The notes: a model not told the origin generated them from the letters alone. Shown: positions 7,981 through 20,048, numbered from the stretch's first letter. The stretch is DNA of 64,000 nt from Chitinophaga alhagiae (GCF_003568665.1 NZ_QXMH01000002.1:372001-436000); one strand, 5' to 3'. Numbers and translations are program-made.

Positions 7981-8010
7981 GGTCAAAAAGTGCTCCGGCA
8001 CTTTTTGGCC
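7981..8010 (+). terminator. Hairpin between rplL and rpoB (terminator or attenuator)
   Basis: GGTCAAAAAGTGC (7981-7993) and GCACTTTTTGGCC (7998-8010) form a 13-bp stem (one G-T pair) with a TCCG loop. The T-rich part lies inside the stem and no T tract follows, so termination may be partial. Such an attenuator would lower rpoBC relative to the ribosomal protein genes. Confidence 0.65.
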
Positions 8011-8174
8011 TTATTCCCTTTGGGAACGTGTGTTTCGGGATGGGCTGCAATTGGGGAAATCACTGCAAGGTGTGCAGGTCATCGGGGTTGAAACACAATT
8101 ATTTGGGTGTATTTGCCAAAGAATCATTAATTTCCCTTATTTAGTACAAGTCATATTAACTGCTAACTTCGAAT

Positions 8175-11100
8175 ATGTCTCTAAAAAAAGCCCAAACTAA
8201 CGAAAGAGTAAATTTTGGAAAGATCAAACAAGTTGCTGAGACACCGGATCTGTTGGCTATCCAAATCCAATCTTTCAAGGATTTCTTCCAATTAGAAACC
8301 ACACCAGACAAGCGAAACAACGAAGGCCTTTTTAAAGTATTCAAGGAGAACTTCCCTATTACGGACACCCGTAATATCTTCAACTTGGAGTTCCTGGACT
8401 ACTTCGTAGACCCTCCGCGTTATACCATCGAAGAATGTATTGAGCGTGGGCTGACGTACTCCGTGCCGCTCAAGGCAAAACTCCGGTTGAGCTGTAACGA
8501 CGAGGAACACGTAGATTTCCAGACTATTGTGCAGGACGTGTTCCTGGGCAATATTCCCTATATGACCCCCAGAGGCACTTTCGTGATCAACGGCGCTGAG
8601 CGTGTAGTTGTTTCCCAACTGCACCGGTCCCCGGGTGTTTTCTTTGGTCAATCCGTGCATCCTAACGGCACCAAGATCTACTCCGCAAGGGTGATCCCCT
8701 TCAAAGGAGCCTGGATGGAGTTTGCGACGGACATCAACAACGTGATGTACGCCTACATCGACCGTAAGAAGAAGTTCCCGGTTACCACCCTGTTACGTGC
8801 CATCGGCTACGAAACAGACAAGGACATCCTGGAGCTGTTTGGCATGGCTGACGAAGTAAAAGCAGACCGCAAGAACCTGGAAAAATACGCCGGCAAAAAG
8901 CTGGCTGCCCGCGTTTTGCGCAGCTGGGTAGAAGATTTCGTAGACGAAGATACCGGTGAGGTGGTGAGCATCGAAAGGAACGAGATCGTGCTGGAGCGCG
9001 ACAGTATCCTGGACGAGGCCAACATCGAAATGATCACCGATATGGGCGTGAAATCCGTATTTGTGCAGAAGGAAGAGGTGAGCGGCGACTTTGCCATCAT
9101 CTATAACACCCTCAACAAAGATACTTCCAACTCCGAGCTGGAAGCCGTTCAGCACATCTACCGCCAGTTGCGCGGTGCCGATGCGCCGGATGATGAAACA
9201 GCAAGGGGCATCATTGATAAATTATTCTTCTCCGACAAACGGTATGACCTCGGGGACGTAGGCCGCTACAAGATCAACCGTAAGCTGGGCCTCTCCACCC
9301 CGCTGGATATGAAGGTGCTGACCAAGGCAGACATCATCTCCATCATCAAATACCTGGTGCAGCTCACCAACGGTAAAGCGGAGATAGATGATATTGACCA
9401 CCTCAGCAACCGCCGTGTACGTACCGTGGGAGAACAACTGTACGCCCAGTTCGGCGTGGGCCTGGCCCGTATGGCCCGTACCATCCGCGAGCGTATGAAC
9501 GTAAGGGATAACGAGGTGTTTACGCCGGTAGACCTGATCAACGCAAGAACGCTGTCTTCCGTGATCAACTCCTTCTTCGGCACCTCCCAGCTTTCCCAGT
9601 TCCTGGACCAGACCAACCCGCTGTCCGAGATCACGCACAAACGCCGTATCTCCGCACTCGGTCCCGGTGGTCTGAGCCGCGAGCGCGCAGGCTTTGAGGT
9701 ACGTGACGTACACTATTCCCACTACGGCCGCCTCTGCACCATCGAAACGCCTGAAGGGCCGAACATCGGTCTGATCTCCACCCTGTGCGTACACGCCATG
9801 GTGAACGAAATGGGCTTCATTGAAACGCCTTACCGCAAAGTAAAAGACGGTAAAGTGGATATGAACAAGGTGGAATACCTGAGCGCCGAAGAAGAAGATT
9901 CTGTAAAAATTGCACAGGCAAACGCTCCGCTGGATGACAAGGGGCAGTTTGTGAACGATAAGGTGAAATCCCGCGAAACCGGCGATTTCCCGATCCTGGA
10001 ACCGGCAGAAGTGGAATACATGGACGTGGCCCCGAACCAGATCGTTGGTTTGAGCGCTTCCCTGATCCCCTTCCTGGAGCACGATGACGCCAACCGTGCG
10101 CTGATGGGATCAAACATGCAACGCCAGGCAGTGCCCCTGATCAACCCGCAGGTACCTATTGTAGGTACCGGGCTGGAAGGTAAGGCCGCACGTGACTCCC
10201 GCCTGCAGATCACCGCTAACGGCAAAGGCGTGGTGGAGTTTGTAGATGCAAACGAGATCCACGTACGTTACGAGCGCGATGAAATGCAGAAGCTGGTGAG
10301 CTTTGAAGATGACCTGATCATCTATCAGCTGACCAAATTCGTTAAGACCAACCAGAGCACCTGCATCAACCTTCGCCCCGCGGTGAAGAAAGGGCAGCGT
10401 GTGGTGGAGGGAGACTTCCTCACGGAAGGCTACGCTACCCGCGCCGGTGAGCTGGCCCTCGGCCGTAACCTGAAAGTGGCGTTCATGCCGTGGAAAGGGT
10501 ACAACTTCGAGGATGCCATCGTGATTTCCGAGCGTGTAGCCAAAGAAGACTGGTTCACCTCCATTCACATTGACGAATACGAGCTGGAAGTACGTGACAC
10601 CAAGCTGGGTGAAGAAGAGTTGACCCCGGATATCCCCAACGTGAGCGAAGAGGCTACTAAAGACCTCGACCAGAACGGTATCATCCGTGTGGGCGCCCAC
10701 ATCAAGGAAGGCGATATCCTGATCGGCAAGATCACGCCCCGTGGTGAATCTGATCCTTCTCCTGAAGAAAAACTGCTGAGAGCCATCTTCGGAGACAAGG
10801 CTTCAGACGCGAAAGACGCTTCCCTGAAAGCACCCCCGTCTACAGAAGGGGTGGTGATAGACAAGAAGCTGTTCTCCCGCGCCAAGAAAGATAAAAACTC
10901 CAAGACCCGCGAAAAAACAGCGCTGGAGAAACTGGAGAAAATACACCAGAAGAACGAGGAAGACCTGATGGAAGTGCTGATGAGCAAGCTGTTGACGCTG
11001 CTGAAAGACAAAACGTCTGCCGGCATCACCAACACCTACGGTGAAGTACTGATCTCCAAAGGTTCCAAGTTCTCCAATAAGAACCTGGCCAACGTTGATT

Positions 11101-11984
11101 TCCAGAACGTGAACCCGCTCGGCTGGACCACAGACCAGGATACCAACGACCAGATCAATACCCTGCTCCACAACTACAACATCAAGTACAATGAGGAGCT
11201 GGGCCGCTACAAACGCGAGAAGTTCAACATCTCCATTGGGGACGAGCTGCCCGCGGGCGTGCTGAAACTGGCCAAAGTATACCTGGCCAGCAAACGCAAG
11301 CTGAAAGTGGGTGATAAGATGGCGGGCCGCCACGGTAACAAGGGTATTGTGGCCAAGATAGTACGTGACGAAGACATGCCTTTCCTGGCAGACGGCACTC
11401 CGGTAGACATTGTGCTGAACCCGCTGGGCGTACCTTCCCGTATGAACCTCGGCCAGATCTACGAAACCGTACTGGGCTGGGCCGGGCAGAAACTGGGTGT
11501 AAGGTTTGCTACGCCGATCTTTGACGGTGCCAGCACCGAAGAGATCGCTCAATACATCACAGACGCCAACCTGCCGAGCTTCGGGCACACTTACCTGCAC
11601 GATGGCGAAACAGGCGAGCGCTTCCACCAGAAAGCAACCGTGGGGATCATCTACATGCTCAAACTGAGCCACATGGTAGACGACAAGATGCACGCCCGTT
11701 CCATTGGACCGTACTCTCTCATTACGCAACAGCCGTTGGGTGGTAAAGCCCAGTTCGGTGGCCAGCGTTTTGGTGAGATGGAGGTATGGGCACTGGAAGC
11801 GTATGGCGCCGCCAACATCCTGCAGGAGCTGCTCACCATCAAGTCTGATGACATTGTGGGCCGTGCCAAAGCATATGAATCCATCGTGAAGGGAGACAAC
11901 ATACCGAAAGCCGGTGTGCCGGAATCCTTCAACGTATTGATCCATGAGCTGCGCGGTCTGGGTCTGGACCTGAAGTTCGATTAA
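8175..11984 (+). CDS. rpoB: DNA-directed RNA polymerase subunit beta
   Basis: The 1269-residue beta subunit forms one pincer of RNA polymerase and carries part of the active site and the rifampicin pocket. It begins [14 protein letters not shown] and contains the rifampicin region around [20 protein letters not shown] and [20 protein letters not shown], the GYNFEDA motif, [16 protein letters not shown], and the C-terminal [20 protein letters not shown]. The rifampicin-region residues that I can read look like the sensitive wild type ([13 protein letters not shown]). The spacer before it is 222 bases and may hold a weak promoter; the nearest -7-like match is TGTATTTG (8108-8115). Confidence 0.99.
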   Translation: MSLKKAQTNERVNFGKIKQVAETPDLLAIQIQSFKDFFQLETTPDKRNNEGLFKVFKENFPITDTRNIFNLEFLDYFVDPPRYTIEECIERGLTYSVPLKAKLRLSCNDEEHVDFQTIVQDVFLGNIPYMTPRGTFVINGAERVVVSQLHRSPGVFFGQSVHPNGTKIYSARVIPFKGAWMEFATDINNVMYAYIDRKKKFPVTTLLRAIGYETDKDILELFGMADEVKADRKNLEKYAGKKLAARVLRSWVEDFVDEDTGEVVSIERNEIVLERDSILDEANIEMITDMGVKSVFVQKEEVSGDFAIIYNTLNKDTSNSELEAVQHIYRQLRGADAPDDETARGIIDKLFFSDKRYDLGDVGRYKINRKLGLSTPLDMKVLTKADIISIIKYLVQLTNGKAEIDDIDHLSNRRVRTVGEQLYAQFGVGLARMARTIRERMNVRDNEVFTPVDLINARTLSSVINSFFGTSQLSQFLDQTNPLSEITHKRRISALGPGGLSRERAGFEVRDVHYSHYGRLCTIETPEGPNIGLISTLCVHAMVNEMGFIETPYRKVKDGKVDMNKVEYLSAEEEDSVKIAQANAPLDDKGQFVNDKVKSRETGDFPILEPAEVEYMDVAPNQIVGLSASLIPFLEHDDANRALMGSNMQRQAVPLINPQVPIVGTGLEGKAARDSRLQITANGKGVVEFVDANEIHVRYERDEMQKLVSFEDDLIIYQLTKFVKTNQSTCINLRPAVKKGQRVVEGDFLTEGYATRAGELALGRNLKVAFMPWKGYNFEDAIVISERVAKEDWFTSIHIDEYELEVRDTKLGEEELTPDIPNVSEEATKDLDQNGIIRVGAHIKEGDILIGKITPRGESDPSPEEKLLRAIFGDKASDAKDASLKAPPSTEGVVIDKKLFSRAKKDKNSKTREKTALEKLEKIHQKNEEDLMEVLMSKLLTLLKDKTSAGITNTYGEVLISKGSKFSNKNLANVDFQNVNPLGWTTDQDTNDQINTLLHNYNIKYNEELGRYKREKFNISIGDELPAGVLKLAKVYLASKRKLKVGDKMAGRHGNKGIVAKIVRDEDMPFLADGTPVDIVLNPLGVPSRMNLGQIYETVLGWAGQKLGVRFATPIFDGASTEEIAQYITDANLPSFGHTYLHDGETGERFHQKATVGIIYMLKLSHMVDDKMHARSIGPYSLITQQPLGGKAQFGGQRFGEMEVWALEAYGAANILQELLTIKSDDIVGRAKAYESIVKGDNIPKAGVPESFNVLIHELRGLGLDLKFD

Positions 11985-11995
11985 GATAATTTATA

Positions 11996-12026
11996 ACGGC
12001 TCCCGGCAGCTCTGCCGGGATGCCGT
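11996..12026 (+). promoter_or_regulatory. Strong hairpin in the rpoB-rpoC spacer
   Basis: ACGGCTCCCGGCA (11996-12008) pairs with TGCCGGGA.GCCGT (12013-12026) with one bulged T and a GCTC loop: 13 bp, mostly GC. There is no T tract. It may be an RNase processing or mRNA stability element. Confidence 0.45.
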
Positions 12027-12101
12027 ATAATATCATGTGAAGACACAGGCCATGGCAAGACCATGCATCATTTCCAATGAATTTTCTTTAAATAACATAC
12101 A

Positions 12102-15100
12102 ATGGCCATCAAAAAAGAAAATCGTCCTAAATCAAATTTTAGCAGCATTACCATCAGTCTTGCTTCACCGGACACCATCCTGGAGCGTTCTTATGGCGAA
12201 GTGCTGAAACCCGAAACCATCAACTACCGTACTTACAAACCGGAACGTGATGGTTTGTTCTGCGAAAGGATATTCGGTCCTGTAAAGGATTACGAATGCT
12301 ATTGCGGAAAATACAAACGTATCCGTTATAAAGGCATTGTGTGCGACCGCTGTGGGGTAGAGGTTACAGAGAAGAAGGTGCGTCGTGAAAGAATGGGCCA
12401 CATCCGCCTGGTTGTGCCCGTTGTACATATTTGGTATTTCAAATCATTACCCAATAAAATCGGTTACCTCCTGGGCATGTCGTCCAAAAAACTGGAAACC
12501 ATCGTATACTACGAAAGGTATGTGGTGATCCAGAGCGGCATCAAACAGGAAAAGGGACTGAACTACGGCGATCTGCTGACGGAAGAAGAGTACCTGGACA
12601 TCCTTGACACGCTTCCGAAAGACAACCAGCTGCTGCCTGACGAAGACCCGAACAAGTTCATTGCCAAAATGGGCGCTGAAGCGGTAGAGATGATGCTGGC
12701 CCGCATAGACCTGGACGGCCTCTCTTACCAGCTCCGCAACCAGGCGGCCACTGAAACTTCCCAGCAACGTAAGGCGGAAGCGTTGAAGCGTTTGAGCGTG
12801 GTGGAAGCGTTCCGTGACGCCAATGGCCGTGTAGACAACCGCCCGGAATGGATGGTGATGCAATACATCCCCGTTGTTCCGCCGGAACTGCGCCCGCTGG
12901 TGCCCCTGGACGGCGGCCGTTTTGCGTCTTCCGACCTGAACGACCTGTACCGCCGGGTAATTATCCGTAACAACCGTCTGAAACGCCTGATAGAGATCAA
13001 GGCGCCCGAAGTGATCTTGCGTAACGAAAAACGTATGCTGCAGGAAGCGGTGGATTCCCTGTTCGACAACTCCAGGAAATCCAATGCCGTGAAAGCGGAA
13101 GGCGGCCGTGCGCTGAAATCGCTCTCCGACGTGCTGAAAGGTAAACAAGGCCGTTTCCGTCAGAACCTGCTCGGTAAACGTGTGGACTATTCCGGCCGTT
13201 CCGTAATTGTGGTAGGCCCCGAGCTGAAACTGCACGAATGCGGTCTGCCGAAAGACATGGCGGCGGAGCTGTTCAAACCGTTCATTATCCGTAAACTCAT
13301 AGAAAGAGGCATCGTTAAGACGGTGAAATCAGCCAAAAAGCTGGTAGACCGGAAAGAAGCCGTGGTATGGGACATCCTGGAAAACGTACTGAAAGGGCAC
13401 CCCGTGATGCTCAACCGTGCTCCTACGCTGCACCGTCTCTCCATCCAGGCGTTCCAGCCCAAACTGGTGGAAGGTAAGGCCATCCAGCTGCACCCGCTGG
13501 TGTGCTCCGCGTTCAACGCCGACTTTGACGGTGACCAGATGGCGGTACACGTACCGCTGAGCAACGCGGCCATACTGGAAGCACAGCTGCTGATGCTGTC
13601 TTCACACAACATCCTCAACCCGCAGAACGGTACGCCCATCACCCTGCCTTCACAAGACATGGTACTCGGCCTGTACTACATTTCCAAGGGTAAAAAATCT
13701 ACCGATACCGAAATCGTAAAAGGAGAGGGCAAAGCCTTCTACTCCGCGGAAGAGGTGATCATTGCGCATAACGAAGGCCGTGTAGACCTGCATGCCAACA
13801 TCCGTGTTAAAGCTGATGTACGCCTGGCTAACGGTACCCTGGAGCGCAAACTGATCGAAACCACGGTAGGCCGCGTGATCTTCAACCAGTTCGTACCGCG
13901 TGAAGCAGGCTTCGTAAATGCCCTGCTCACCAAGAAATCACTGCGTGAGATCATTGGAGACATCATTAAAGCAACAGACATTCCGAAAACTGCGAAGTTC
14001 CTGGACGATATCAAGCAACTTGGTTTCCGTACGGCCTTCCGCGGCGGTCTGTCTTTCAATATCAATGACCTGATCATCCCTGACGCCAAGCAGCTCATGA
14101 TTGACGGAGCTTCCGGCGAGGTGGATGAAGTGTGGGATAACTACAACATGGGTCTGATCACCAACAACGAGCGGTACAACCAGATCATCGACATCTGGAG
14201 CCGTGTGGACACGAAAGTGACCGAAACCCTGATCCGCGAGCTGGCAACAGACAAGCAAGGTTTCAACTCCGTGTACATGATGCTGGATTCCGGCGCCCGT
14301 GGTTCCAAACAGCAGATCAAGCAGCTGGCAGGGCTGAGAGGCCTGATGGCCAAACCGCGTAAGAGCGGTTCCACCGGCTCCGAGATCATTGAGAACCCGA
14401 TCCTTTCCAACTTCAAAGACGGCCTGAACGTACTGGAATACTTCATCTCCACGCACGGTGCCCGTAAAGGTCTGGCGGATACGGCCCTGAAAACGGCCGA
14501 TGCCGGTTACCTGACCCGCCGTCTGGTAGACGTGGCCCAGGACGTGGTGATCACCGAAGAAGATTGCGGTACCCTCCGCGGCATTGCTACCTCAGCGCTG
14601 AAAGACAATGAGGAGGTGGTAGAACCGCTGTACGACCGTATCCTCGGACGTACTTCCCTGCACGATGTGTTCGACCCCGTTTCTGAAGAAATGCTGGTGG
14701 CCGCGGGAGAGCAGATCACGGAAGAAATTGCCAAACGTATTGAAGACAGCACCATAGAAACCGTTGAGATCCGTTCCGTACTGACCTGCGAAAGCCGCAG
14801 AGGCGTGTGTGTAAGGTGCTACGGTAAAAACCTGGCAACCGGTTATACCGCACAGCGTGGGGATGCCGTGGGCATTATTGCCGCACAGTCTATTGGTGAG
14901 CCGGGTACCCAGCTTACACTGCGTACCTTCCACGTAGGTGGTGTGGCCGGTTCCGCTTCAGTAGAATCTACCCTCACCGCCAAGTTTGACGGTACCGTAC
15001 AGTTTGACGGCCTGCGTACCACCACCTTCGAAAACGCCGAAGGCGAGAAAGTACAGGTGGTAATTGGCCGTACCGGCGAGCTGAGGATCATGGACGTGAA

Positions 15101-16397
15101 GAACGACCGCCTGCTGATCACCAACAACGTGCCTTACGGTTCTACCCTGAGCGTAAAAGACGGCCAGAAAGTGACCAAAGGCGACGTGATCTGCACATGG
15201 GACCCCTTCAACGCCGTTATCGTGTCCGAAATTTCCGGTACTACCCGCTTTGACAGCATTGTGGAAGGCATTACCTACCGCGAAGAAGCGGACGAACAGA
15301 CCGGCCACCGCGAGAAAGTGGTGATCGAGACCAAAGACAAGAACAAGATCCCTTCTGTTATCGTAGATGGTAACAAGGAAGCCAAGTCATACAACCTGCC
15401 CGTTGGCTCTCACATCGTAATTGAAGAAGGAGACAGCGTAAGGGCCGGCCAGGTGATCGTGAAGATCCCCCGCGTGATCGGCAAGCTGAGAGACATTACC
15501 GGTGGTCTGCCGCGTGTAACGGAACTGTTTGAGGCCCGTAACCCGAGCAACCCCGCTATTGTGTCCGAAATTGACGGTGTAGTAGCCTTCGGTAATATCA
15601 AACGCGGTAACCGCGAGATCATCATCGAAAGCCGCGAAAGCCAGATCAAGAAATACCTGGTGCCGCTGACCCGCCACATCCTGGTACAGGACGGTGACTT
15701 TGTGAAAGCAGGTACCGCCTTGTCTGACGGTTCCATTACCCCGGCAGATATCCTCTCCATCAAAGGGCCGTTTGCCGTACAGGAATACCTGGTGAACGAG
15801 ATCCAGGAGGTATACCGCCTGCAGGGTGTGAAGATCAACGACAAGCACATTGAAGTGATCGTTCGCCAGATGATGCGGAAAGTAACCATCGAAGATCCGG
15901 GAGATACCCGCTTCCTGGAAGGTGATACTACGGACAAGTTCGAGTTCTTTGAAGAGAACGACCAGATCTTTGACAAGAAAGTGGTTACAGAAGCCGGCGA
16001 ATCTGCCAATATGAAAGCCGGTCAGATCGTGACCCTCCGCCAGGTGCGTGAAGAAAACTCCGTCCTGCGCCGTGCAGACAAAAAGCTCGTGGAATACCGC
16101 GATGCGGAGTCTGCTACGTCAAGCCCGCTGCTGCTGGGTATTACCAAAGCATCATTGGGTACGCACAGCTGGATCTCTGCCGCATCCTTCCAGGAAACCA
16201 CCAAAGTACTGTCTTCCGCTGCCATCAACGGCAAGTCTGATGACATGCTGGGCCTGAAAGAGAACGTGATCACCGGCCACCTGATACCGGCCGGTACCGG
16301 TCTGAGGGAGTTCGAGAACATGATCGTAGGTTCCAAGGAAGAATACGACATCCTGGCGTCTTCCAAAGAGGTGTTCCAGTTTGACGAAGAAGAATAG
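12102..16397 (+). CDS. rpoC: DNA-directed RNA polymerase subunit beta'
   Basis: The 1431-residue beta' subunit holds the catalytic Mg2+ in the [16 protein letters not shown] motif. It begins with the clamp and first zinc site ([19 protein letters not shown] ... CDRCGVEV). The second zinc site reads [19 protein letters not shown]. The trigger-loop region ([22 protein letters not shown]) is intact. The long C-terminal part with the SI3-like barrel repeats is typical of the bacterial long form. It ends in an acidic tail. It follows rpoB by 117 bases and is closed by an intrinsic terminator. Confidence 0.99.
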   Translation: MAIKKENRPKSNFSSITISLASPDTILERSYGEVLKPETINYRTYKPERDGLFCERIFGPVKDYECYCGKYKRIRYKGIVCDRCGVEVTEKKVRRERMGHIRLVVPVVHIWYFKSLPNKIGYLLGMSSKKLETIVYYERYVVIQSGIKQEKGLNYGDLLTEEEYLDILDTLPKDNQLLPDEDPNKFIAKMGAEAVEMMLARIDLDGLSYQLRNQAATETSQQRKAEALKRLSVVEAFRDANGRVDNRPEWMVMQYIPVVPPELRPLVPLDGGRFASSDLNDLYRRVIIRNNRLKRLIEIKAPEVILRNEKRMLQEAVDSLFDNSRKSNAVKAEGGRALKSLSDVLKGKQGRFRQNLLGKRVDYSGRSVIVVGPELKLHECGLPKDMAAELFKPFIIRKLIERGIVKTVKSAKKLVDRKEAVVWDILENVLKGHPVMLNRAPTLHRLSIQAFQPKLVEGKAIQLHPLVCSAFNADFDGDQMAVHVPLSNAAILEAQLLMLSSHNILNPQNGTPITLPSQDMVLGLYYISKGKKSTDTEIVKGEGKAFYSAEEVIIAHNEGRVDLHANIRVKADVRLANGTLERKLIETTVGRVIFNQFVPREAGFVNALLTKKSLREIIGDIIKATDIPKTAKFLDDIKQLGFRTAFRGGLSFNINDLIIPDAKQLMIDGASGEVDEVWDNYNMGLITNNERYNQIIDIWSRVDTKVTETLIRELATDKQGFNSVYMMLDSGARGSKQQIKQLAGLRGLMAKPRKSGSTGSEIIENPILSNFKDGLNVLEYFISTHGARKGLADTALKTADAGYLTRRLVDVAQDVVITEEDCGTLRGIATSALKDNEEVVEPLYDRILGRTSLHDVFDPVSEEMLVAAGEQITEEIAKRIEDSTIETVEIRSVLTCESRRGVCVRCYGKNLATGYTAQRGDAVGIIAAQSIGEPGTQLTLRTFHVGGVAGSASVESTLTAKFDGTVQFDGLRTTTFENAEGEKVQVVIGRTGELRIMDVKNDRLLITNNVPYGSTLSVKDGQKVTKGDVICTWDPFNAVIVSEISGTTRFDSIVEGITYREEADEQTGHREKVVIETKDKNKIPSVIVDGNKEAKSYNLPVGSHIVIEEGDSVRAGQVIVKIPRVIGKLRDITGGLPRVTELFEARNPSNPAIVSEIDGVVAFGNIKRGNREIIIESRESQIKKYLVPLTRHILVQDGDFVKAGTALSDGSITPADILSIKGPFAVQEYLVNEIQEVYRLQGVKINDKHIEVIVRQMMRKVTIEDPGDTRFLEGDTTDKFEFFEENDQIFDKKVVTEAGESANMKAGQIVTLRQVREENSVLRRADKKLVEYRDAESATSSPLLLGITKASLGTHSWISAASFQETTKVLSSAAINGKSDDMLGLKENVITGHLIPAGTGLREFENMIVGSKEEYDILASSKEVFQFDEEE

Positions 16398-16421
16398 GCA
16401 TTATTTTGACCAATTGATAGG

Positions 16422-16449
16422 AAAAGGGGAGCGTAAAGCTCCCCTTTTT
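16422..16449 (+). terminator. Intrinsic terminator after rpoC
   Basis: AAAAGGGGAGC (16422-16432) and GCTCCCCTTTT (16438-16448) form an 11-bp stem with a GTAAA loop and a T run, 25 bases after the rpoC stop. Confidence 0.93.
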
Positions 16450-16634
16450 GTTTTGGGGAAGGGCCCCTCTTGCCGCTCCTCATTTTTTAATAAGAAATTA
16501 ATCCCCGTGCCCCTGCTTCGATTTTGATTTTCTGAAGGAAGGCCGTATTTTGTAAGATTATGTAACCGATATGAAAGTTTATGAAAATAAACCGTAACAT
16601 CTTCCCGTTAAAAAATATTAGAAAACATAATACC

Positions 16635-17672
16635 ATGCGTCTACGTTATCGACTTACGAAAAGTCTCTTTATGATGCCCGCCATGCTGGTTGCAGTAGCA
16701 GCACATGCCCAGGTTGTACAACTGAACAACCATACCGTTCCCGTAGGCAAAACGGGCGCCCTTGTAGGGCAGCTTTTTGAGGGCGGCAAGCCCTCCAGGT
16801 CTGCCAGGCTGGTGGAAGACACCTCCGGGCTGTTTACCATCAGCAAAAAGGGCGAAATACGGCTGAAGAAGAAGGCTTCCCTGGTAAAGGAAGACCCGGC
16901 TTTCAAATATGCCATCACGGTATCTACCCCGGCAGGGCAGGAAGGGTTCATCCTGGTGAAGGACAACTTCAGCCGTAACAAGGTGGTGGCCCACCGCGGC
17001 GCCTGGAAACATCATGACGGCAGCCAGAACTCCCTCACTTCCTTCCGCGATGCCGTGCGCCTGGGCTGCCAGGGCTCCGAGTTTGACGTATGGCTCTCCT
17101 CTGACGGCGTGCCGGTACTCTCTCATGACCCGCACATCGGCGGTAAGGTGGTAGAAGAGACTACGCTGGCCGAACTGAAAAAGGTGGAGCTGAAAAACGG
17201 GGAAGTGGTGCCTACTTTTGAAGAATACATCCAGGAAGGCATGAAGCAGAATATCACCAAACTGGTGCTGGAGCTGAAACCCTCAAGAATAAGCAAGGAG
17301 CGGGGCCAGCAGCTGGCGCAGACCTGCATGGACCTGATCCGCAAGTACAAATGCGAAGGCTGGATGCTGTACATCAGCTTTGACTATGACATCTGCAAGA
17401 AAGTGGTGGCCATAGATCCTTTTGCCCAGGTAGCCTACCTGAACGGCGAAAAATCGCCCGCGGAGCTGGCGGCAGACAAGATCTGGGGTTTTGATTATAA
17501 CTGGAAGATCATTGACAAAGACATGAATATCTTCAAGGAAGCCCGCAAACACAAGGTAACCGTGAATATCTGGACGGTGAACGATCCCAAGCAGATGGAG
17601 ACCTACCTGGCTGCCGGGGCAGACTTCCTGACTACAGACGAGCCTGAAATAGCACTTGAAAAAGTGAAATAA
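16635..17672 (+). CDS. Secreted glycerophosphodiester phosphodiesterase family protein
   Basis: GDPD enzymes hydrolyse glycerophosphodiesters to glycerol-3-phosphate and an alcohol. The 345-residue form starting at 16635 begins with a clear signal peptide (MRLRYRLTKSLFMMPAMLVA, cleavage after AHA). A start at 16581 would put 18 extra residues before it. After about 90 residues of beta-rich N-terminal region comes the GDPD barrel: VVAHRGAW (His120-Arg121), GSEFDVWLSSDGVPVLSHDP, LVLELKPS, and the late WTVNDP and GADFLTTDEPE motifs. The N-terminal domain (cadherin-like wording VQLNNHTVPVGKTGALVG) may be a binding module. It stands alone between two hairpins. Confidence 0.88.
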   Translation: MRLRYRLTKSLFMMPAMLVAVAAHAQVVQLNNHTVPVGKTGALVGQLFEGGKPSRSARLVEDTSGLFTISKKGEIRLKKKASLVKEDPAFKYAITVSTPAGQEGFILVKDNFSRNKVVAHRGAWKHHDGSQNSLTSFRDAVRLGCQGSEFDVWLSSDGVPVLSHDPHIGGKVVEETTLAELKKVELKNGEVVPTFEEYIQEGMKQNITKLVLELKPSRISKERGQQLAQTCMDLIRKYKCEGWMLYISFDYDICKKVVAIDPFAQVAYLNGEKSPAELAADKIWGFDYNWKIIDKDMNIFKEARKHKVTVNIWTVNDPKQMETYLAAGADFLTTDEPEIALEKVK

Positions 17673-17680
17673 TTACCTGG

Positions 17681-17711
17681 GAGCGGGTGATGGTCCTTCC
17701 AACACCCGCTC
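17681..17711 (+). terminator. Terminator-like hairpin after the GDPD gene
   Basis: GAGCGGGTG (17681-17689) pairs with CACCCGCTC (17703-17711), with an inner TGG/CCA pair. The T run after it is poor (CTTGTTTT further on), so strength is uncertain. Confidence 0.6.
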
Positions 17712-17848
17712 TCATCCTTGTTTTCCCCTCCCGCCAACATTTTACCCCCATTTCCATTTTAACGTTTTTTTATATCCCAAAAACCTTATTTTAGCCGCCA
17801 CAACTATTCATTTCTAATCATTCAGAGTTAAAAAATCTACCGATCAAC

Positions 17849-18451
17849 ATGTACACTCGTCAATTTTTTGTGAAAAACGGACTCATCCTGGCGGCGGTAG
17901 CCGGAATATTTGCTGCCTGCCAACAGGGTAATAAACCTGCCGCTGCAAATGGCGCTGACTCTTCAGCGCAGTCGGGCAACGGCATTGAACAACGGCTGGC
18001 ATACGTAGATATTGACTCACTTGAAGCGCACTACGATTATTTCAAGGAAAAGAAAGCGGAACTGGAGAAAAAGAAAGAGGCCGCCCAGAACGAGATCAGC
18101 GGTCGTGAGCGCCAGTTGCAGAACGAACTGTACGCATTGCAGCAGAAGGCCCCCACCATGACGCAGGCCGAAGGCCAGGCAGCGGAAGCCAGCCTGCAGA
18201 AAAAGGCCCAGCAGCATGAGCTGGACCGCCAGAATAAATATGCGCAGTTGCAGACGCAGGAAGCGCAGTTCAATGAAGACCTGCAGAAGCGCCTGGACGA
18301 GAGCATCAAGAAATACAATGCAGACAAGCGTTATTCTTTCATTTTCTCCTACCGCGCCGGCGCCAGCAACATTTTATATAAAGACGAGGCGTACGATATT
18401 ACCAAAGACGTGATCAAGGAACTGAACGCTGCCACTCCCGCTAAAAAATAG
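17849..18451 (+). CDS. OmpH/Skp-family periplasmic chaperone-like lipoprotein
   Basis: The 200-residue product has a lipoprotein signal (lipobox IFAAC, Cys24) followed by a linker rich in Ala, Gly and Ser. The rest is the OmpH pattern: LAYVDIDSLEAHYDYFKEKK, a long charged coiled coil of about 100 residues rich in Lys, Glu and Gln, and a final ADKRYSFIFSYRAGASNILY segment. Skp holds unfolded outer-membrane proteins in the periplasm. The lipid anchor is unusual compared with soluble Skp, but lipobox variants of this family seem common in Bacteroidota. It is a single-gene unit with a terminator. Confidence 0.85.
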   Translation: MYTRQFFVKNGLILAAVAGIFAACQQGNKPAAANGADSSAQSGNGIEQRLAYVDIDSLEAHYDYFKEKKAELEKKKEAAQNEISGRERQLQNELYALQQKAPTMTQAEGQAAEASLQKKAQQHELDRQNKYAQLQTQEAQFNEDLQKRLDESIKKYNADKRYSFIFSYRAGASNILYKDEAYDITKDVIKELNAATPAKK

Positions 18452-18480
18452 TGCAGGAATGCTGAAATATATTAAATTTA

Positions 18481-18509
18481 ATCCCGGCCTGAACAGCCGG
18501 GATTTTTTT
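18481..18509 (+). terminator. Intrinsic terminator after the OmpH-like gene
   Basis: ATCCCGGC/GCCGGGAT (18481-18488 with 18496-18503), seven-base loop and seven T residues. Confidence 0.92.
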
Positions 18510-18534
18510 ATCAACCACTATATCAACCGCTACC

Positions 18535-19956
18535 ATGTCAGCTAACCAAGAAAACGCCTTTAAACCAAGCCTCAGCCTGGTGGACGCCACCATGATCGTT
18601 GCCGGGTCCATGATCGGGTCCGGTATTTTTATTGTTTCTGCGGAAGTAGCCCGTTCCATGGGCTCCGCCGGGTGGATGATGGCCATGTGGGTGTTGGCCG
18701 GTGTGGTAACGCTGATAGCTGCGCTCAGCTACGGTGAGCTGTCTGGCATGTTTCCCAAGGCCGGGGGCCAGTACGTATACCTCCGCGAAGCCTATAACCC
18801 GTTTATTGCCTTTCTTTTCGGCTGGACGCAGTTTGGTGTGATACAGACCGGTACCATTGCGGCTGTGGCCATGGCCTTTGCCAAATACGTTGGTTACCTG
18901 GCGCCGGAGCTGGGAGAAAATAACGTATTGTTGTCAATCGGGGCGTTCAAACTGTCTGTTGCGCAACTGGTAGCCATTGCTTCCATCATTGTGCTCACCT
19001 ATATCAATACAAAAGGGGTGAAAAACGGGAAGATCATCCAGACCGTATTTACCTTTACCAAATTGTTTTCCCTCTTTGGCCTGATCATTTTCGGCCTGCT
19101 GGTGGGCGCAAAGGCGGAGATATGGAATGCCAACTGGGCCAGCGCCTGGGCTAGCTCCAGCCTTCACATGACAGACAACGGGGAAGTGATTTCCACCGCA
19201 TTGACCAGTCTTGCTTTTTTCGGCGCCATAGCCGTATCCATGAAAGGCACGCTCTTTTCCAGCGATGCCTGGAACAACGTGACCTTCATTGCCGGCGAGA
19301 TCAGGAACCCGCAAAAGAATATTGGCCGGGCGCTGTTCCTCGGTACTTTTATTGTAACCATTATTTACGTGGCCGCCAACCTCATGTACCTGGCGGTGCT
19401 GCCTTTCAATGAGATCGCTTTTGCCGCGCAGGACAGGGTGGGCGTAGCCGCCGCCGAACGCATATTTGGCGCGGGCATTGGCGCGGTGACCATTGCGGTG
19501 ATGATCATTATTTCCACCTTTGGCTGCAATAACGGCCTTATTCTTTCCGGCGCGCGCATTTACTACACAATGGCAAAAGACGGCCTTTTCTTCAAAAAAG
19601 CCGGAGACCTGAACCAGTTCAACGTACCCGGTTATGGCCTGTGGGTACAGTGCGTATGGGCCAGCCTGCTTTGCCTGAGCGGCCGTTATAACGATCTGCT
19701 GGCCATGGTGATATTCGGTGTGCTGGTATTTTACGTGATCACCATACTGGGCATTTTTGTATTGCGCAGAACACGGCCTGAAATGCCCCGCAGTTACAAG
19801 GCCTTCGGTTACCCGGTGCTGCCGGCGCTGTATATACTGGTAGCTTCCGCGCTGGCGCTGCTGCTGCTGAAATATGAATGGCAGTACGCTATACCGGGCC
19901 TCGGCATTATTTTGCTGGGCATCCCCTTGTATTTCATTGCATTAAGAAAAAAATAA
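18535..19956 (+). CDS. APC family amino acid permease
   Basis: The 473-residue integral membrane protein has about 12 hydrophobic segments and the APC signature of the first broken helix, GSMIGSGIF (residues 24-32). Other typical features are ELSGMFPKAGGQYVYLREAYN, the amphipathic NPQKNIGRAL loop, and the late LSGARIYYTMAKDGLFFKKAG block. The wording is close to the LAT/SteT-type exchangers of amino acids, so import or exchange of a neutral amino acid across the inner membrane is likely; the substrate cannot be read from sequence. It has its own terminator and no obvious operon partner. Confidence 0.9.
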   Translation: MSANQENAFKPSLSLVDATMIVAGSMIGSGIFIVSAEVARSMGSAGWMMAMWVLAGVVTLIAALSYGELSGMFPKAGGQYVYLREAYNPFIAFLFGWTQFGVIQTGTIAAVAMAFAKYVGYLAPELGENNVLLSIGAFKLSVAQLVAIASIIVLTYINTKGVKNGKIIQTVFTFTKLFSLFGLIIFGLLVGAKAEIWNANWASAWASSSLHMTDNGEVISTALTSLAFFGAIAVSMKGTLFSSDAWNNVTFIAGEIRNPQKNIGRALFLGTFIVTIIYVAANLMYLAVLPFNEIAFAAQDRVGVAAAERIFGAGIGAVTIAVMIIISTFGCNNGLILSGARIYYTMAKDGLFFKKAGDLNQFNVPGYGLWVQCVWASLLCLSGRYNDLLAMVIFGVLVFYVITILGIFVLRRTRPEMPRSYKAFGYPVLPALYILVASALALLLLKYEWQYAIPGLGIILLGIPLYFIALRKK

Positions 19957-19960
19957 CGGC

Positions 19961-19984
19961 AAAAGCCCCGGCAACGGGGCTTTT
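19961..19984 (+). terminator. Intrinsic terminator after the permease gene
   Basis: AAAAGCCCCG/CGGGGCTTTT (19961-19970 with 19975-19984) with a GCAA tetraloop. Confidence 0.93.
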
Positions 19985-20048
19985 CTTATTCGTATGGCCG
20001 GTGGCGTTAGGCTGCTGAACGTTTAAATACCGGGTTTACAGGTGTTTG

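Noticed and set aside
10803-11945. 380-residue frame opposite rpoB
   Set aside because: Fully inside a conserved gene on the other strand, low-complexity composition, no start context.
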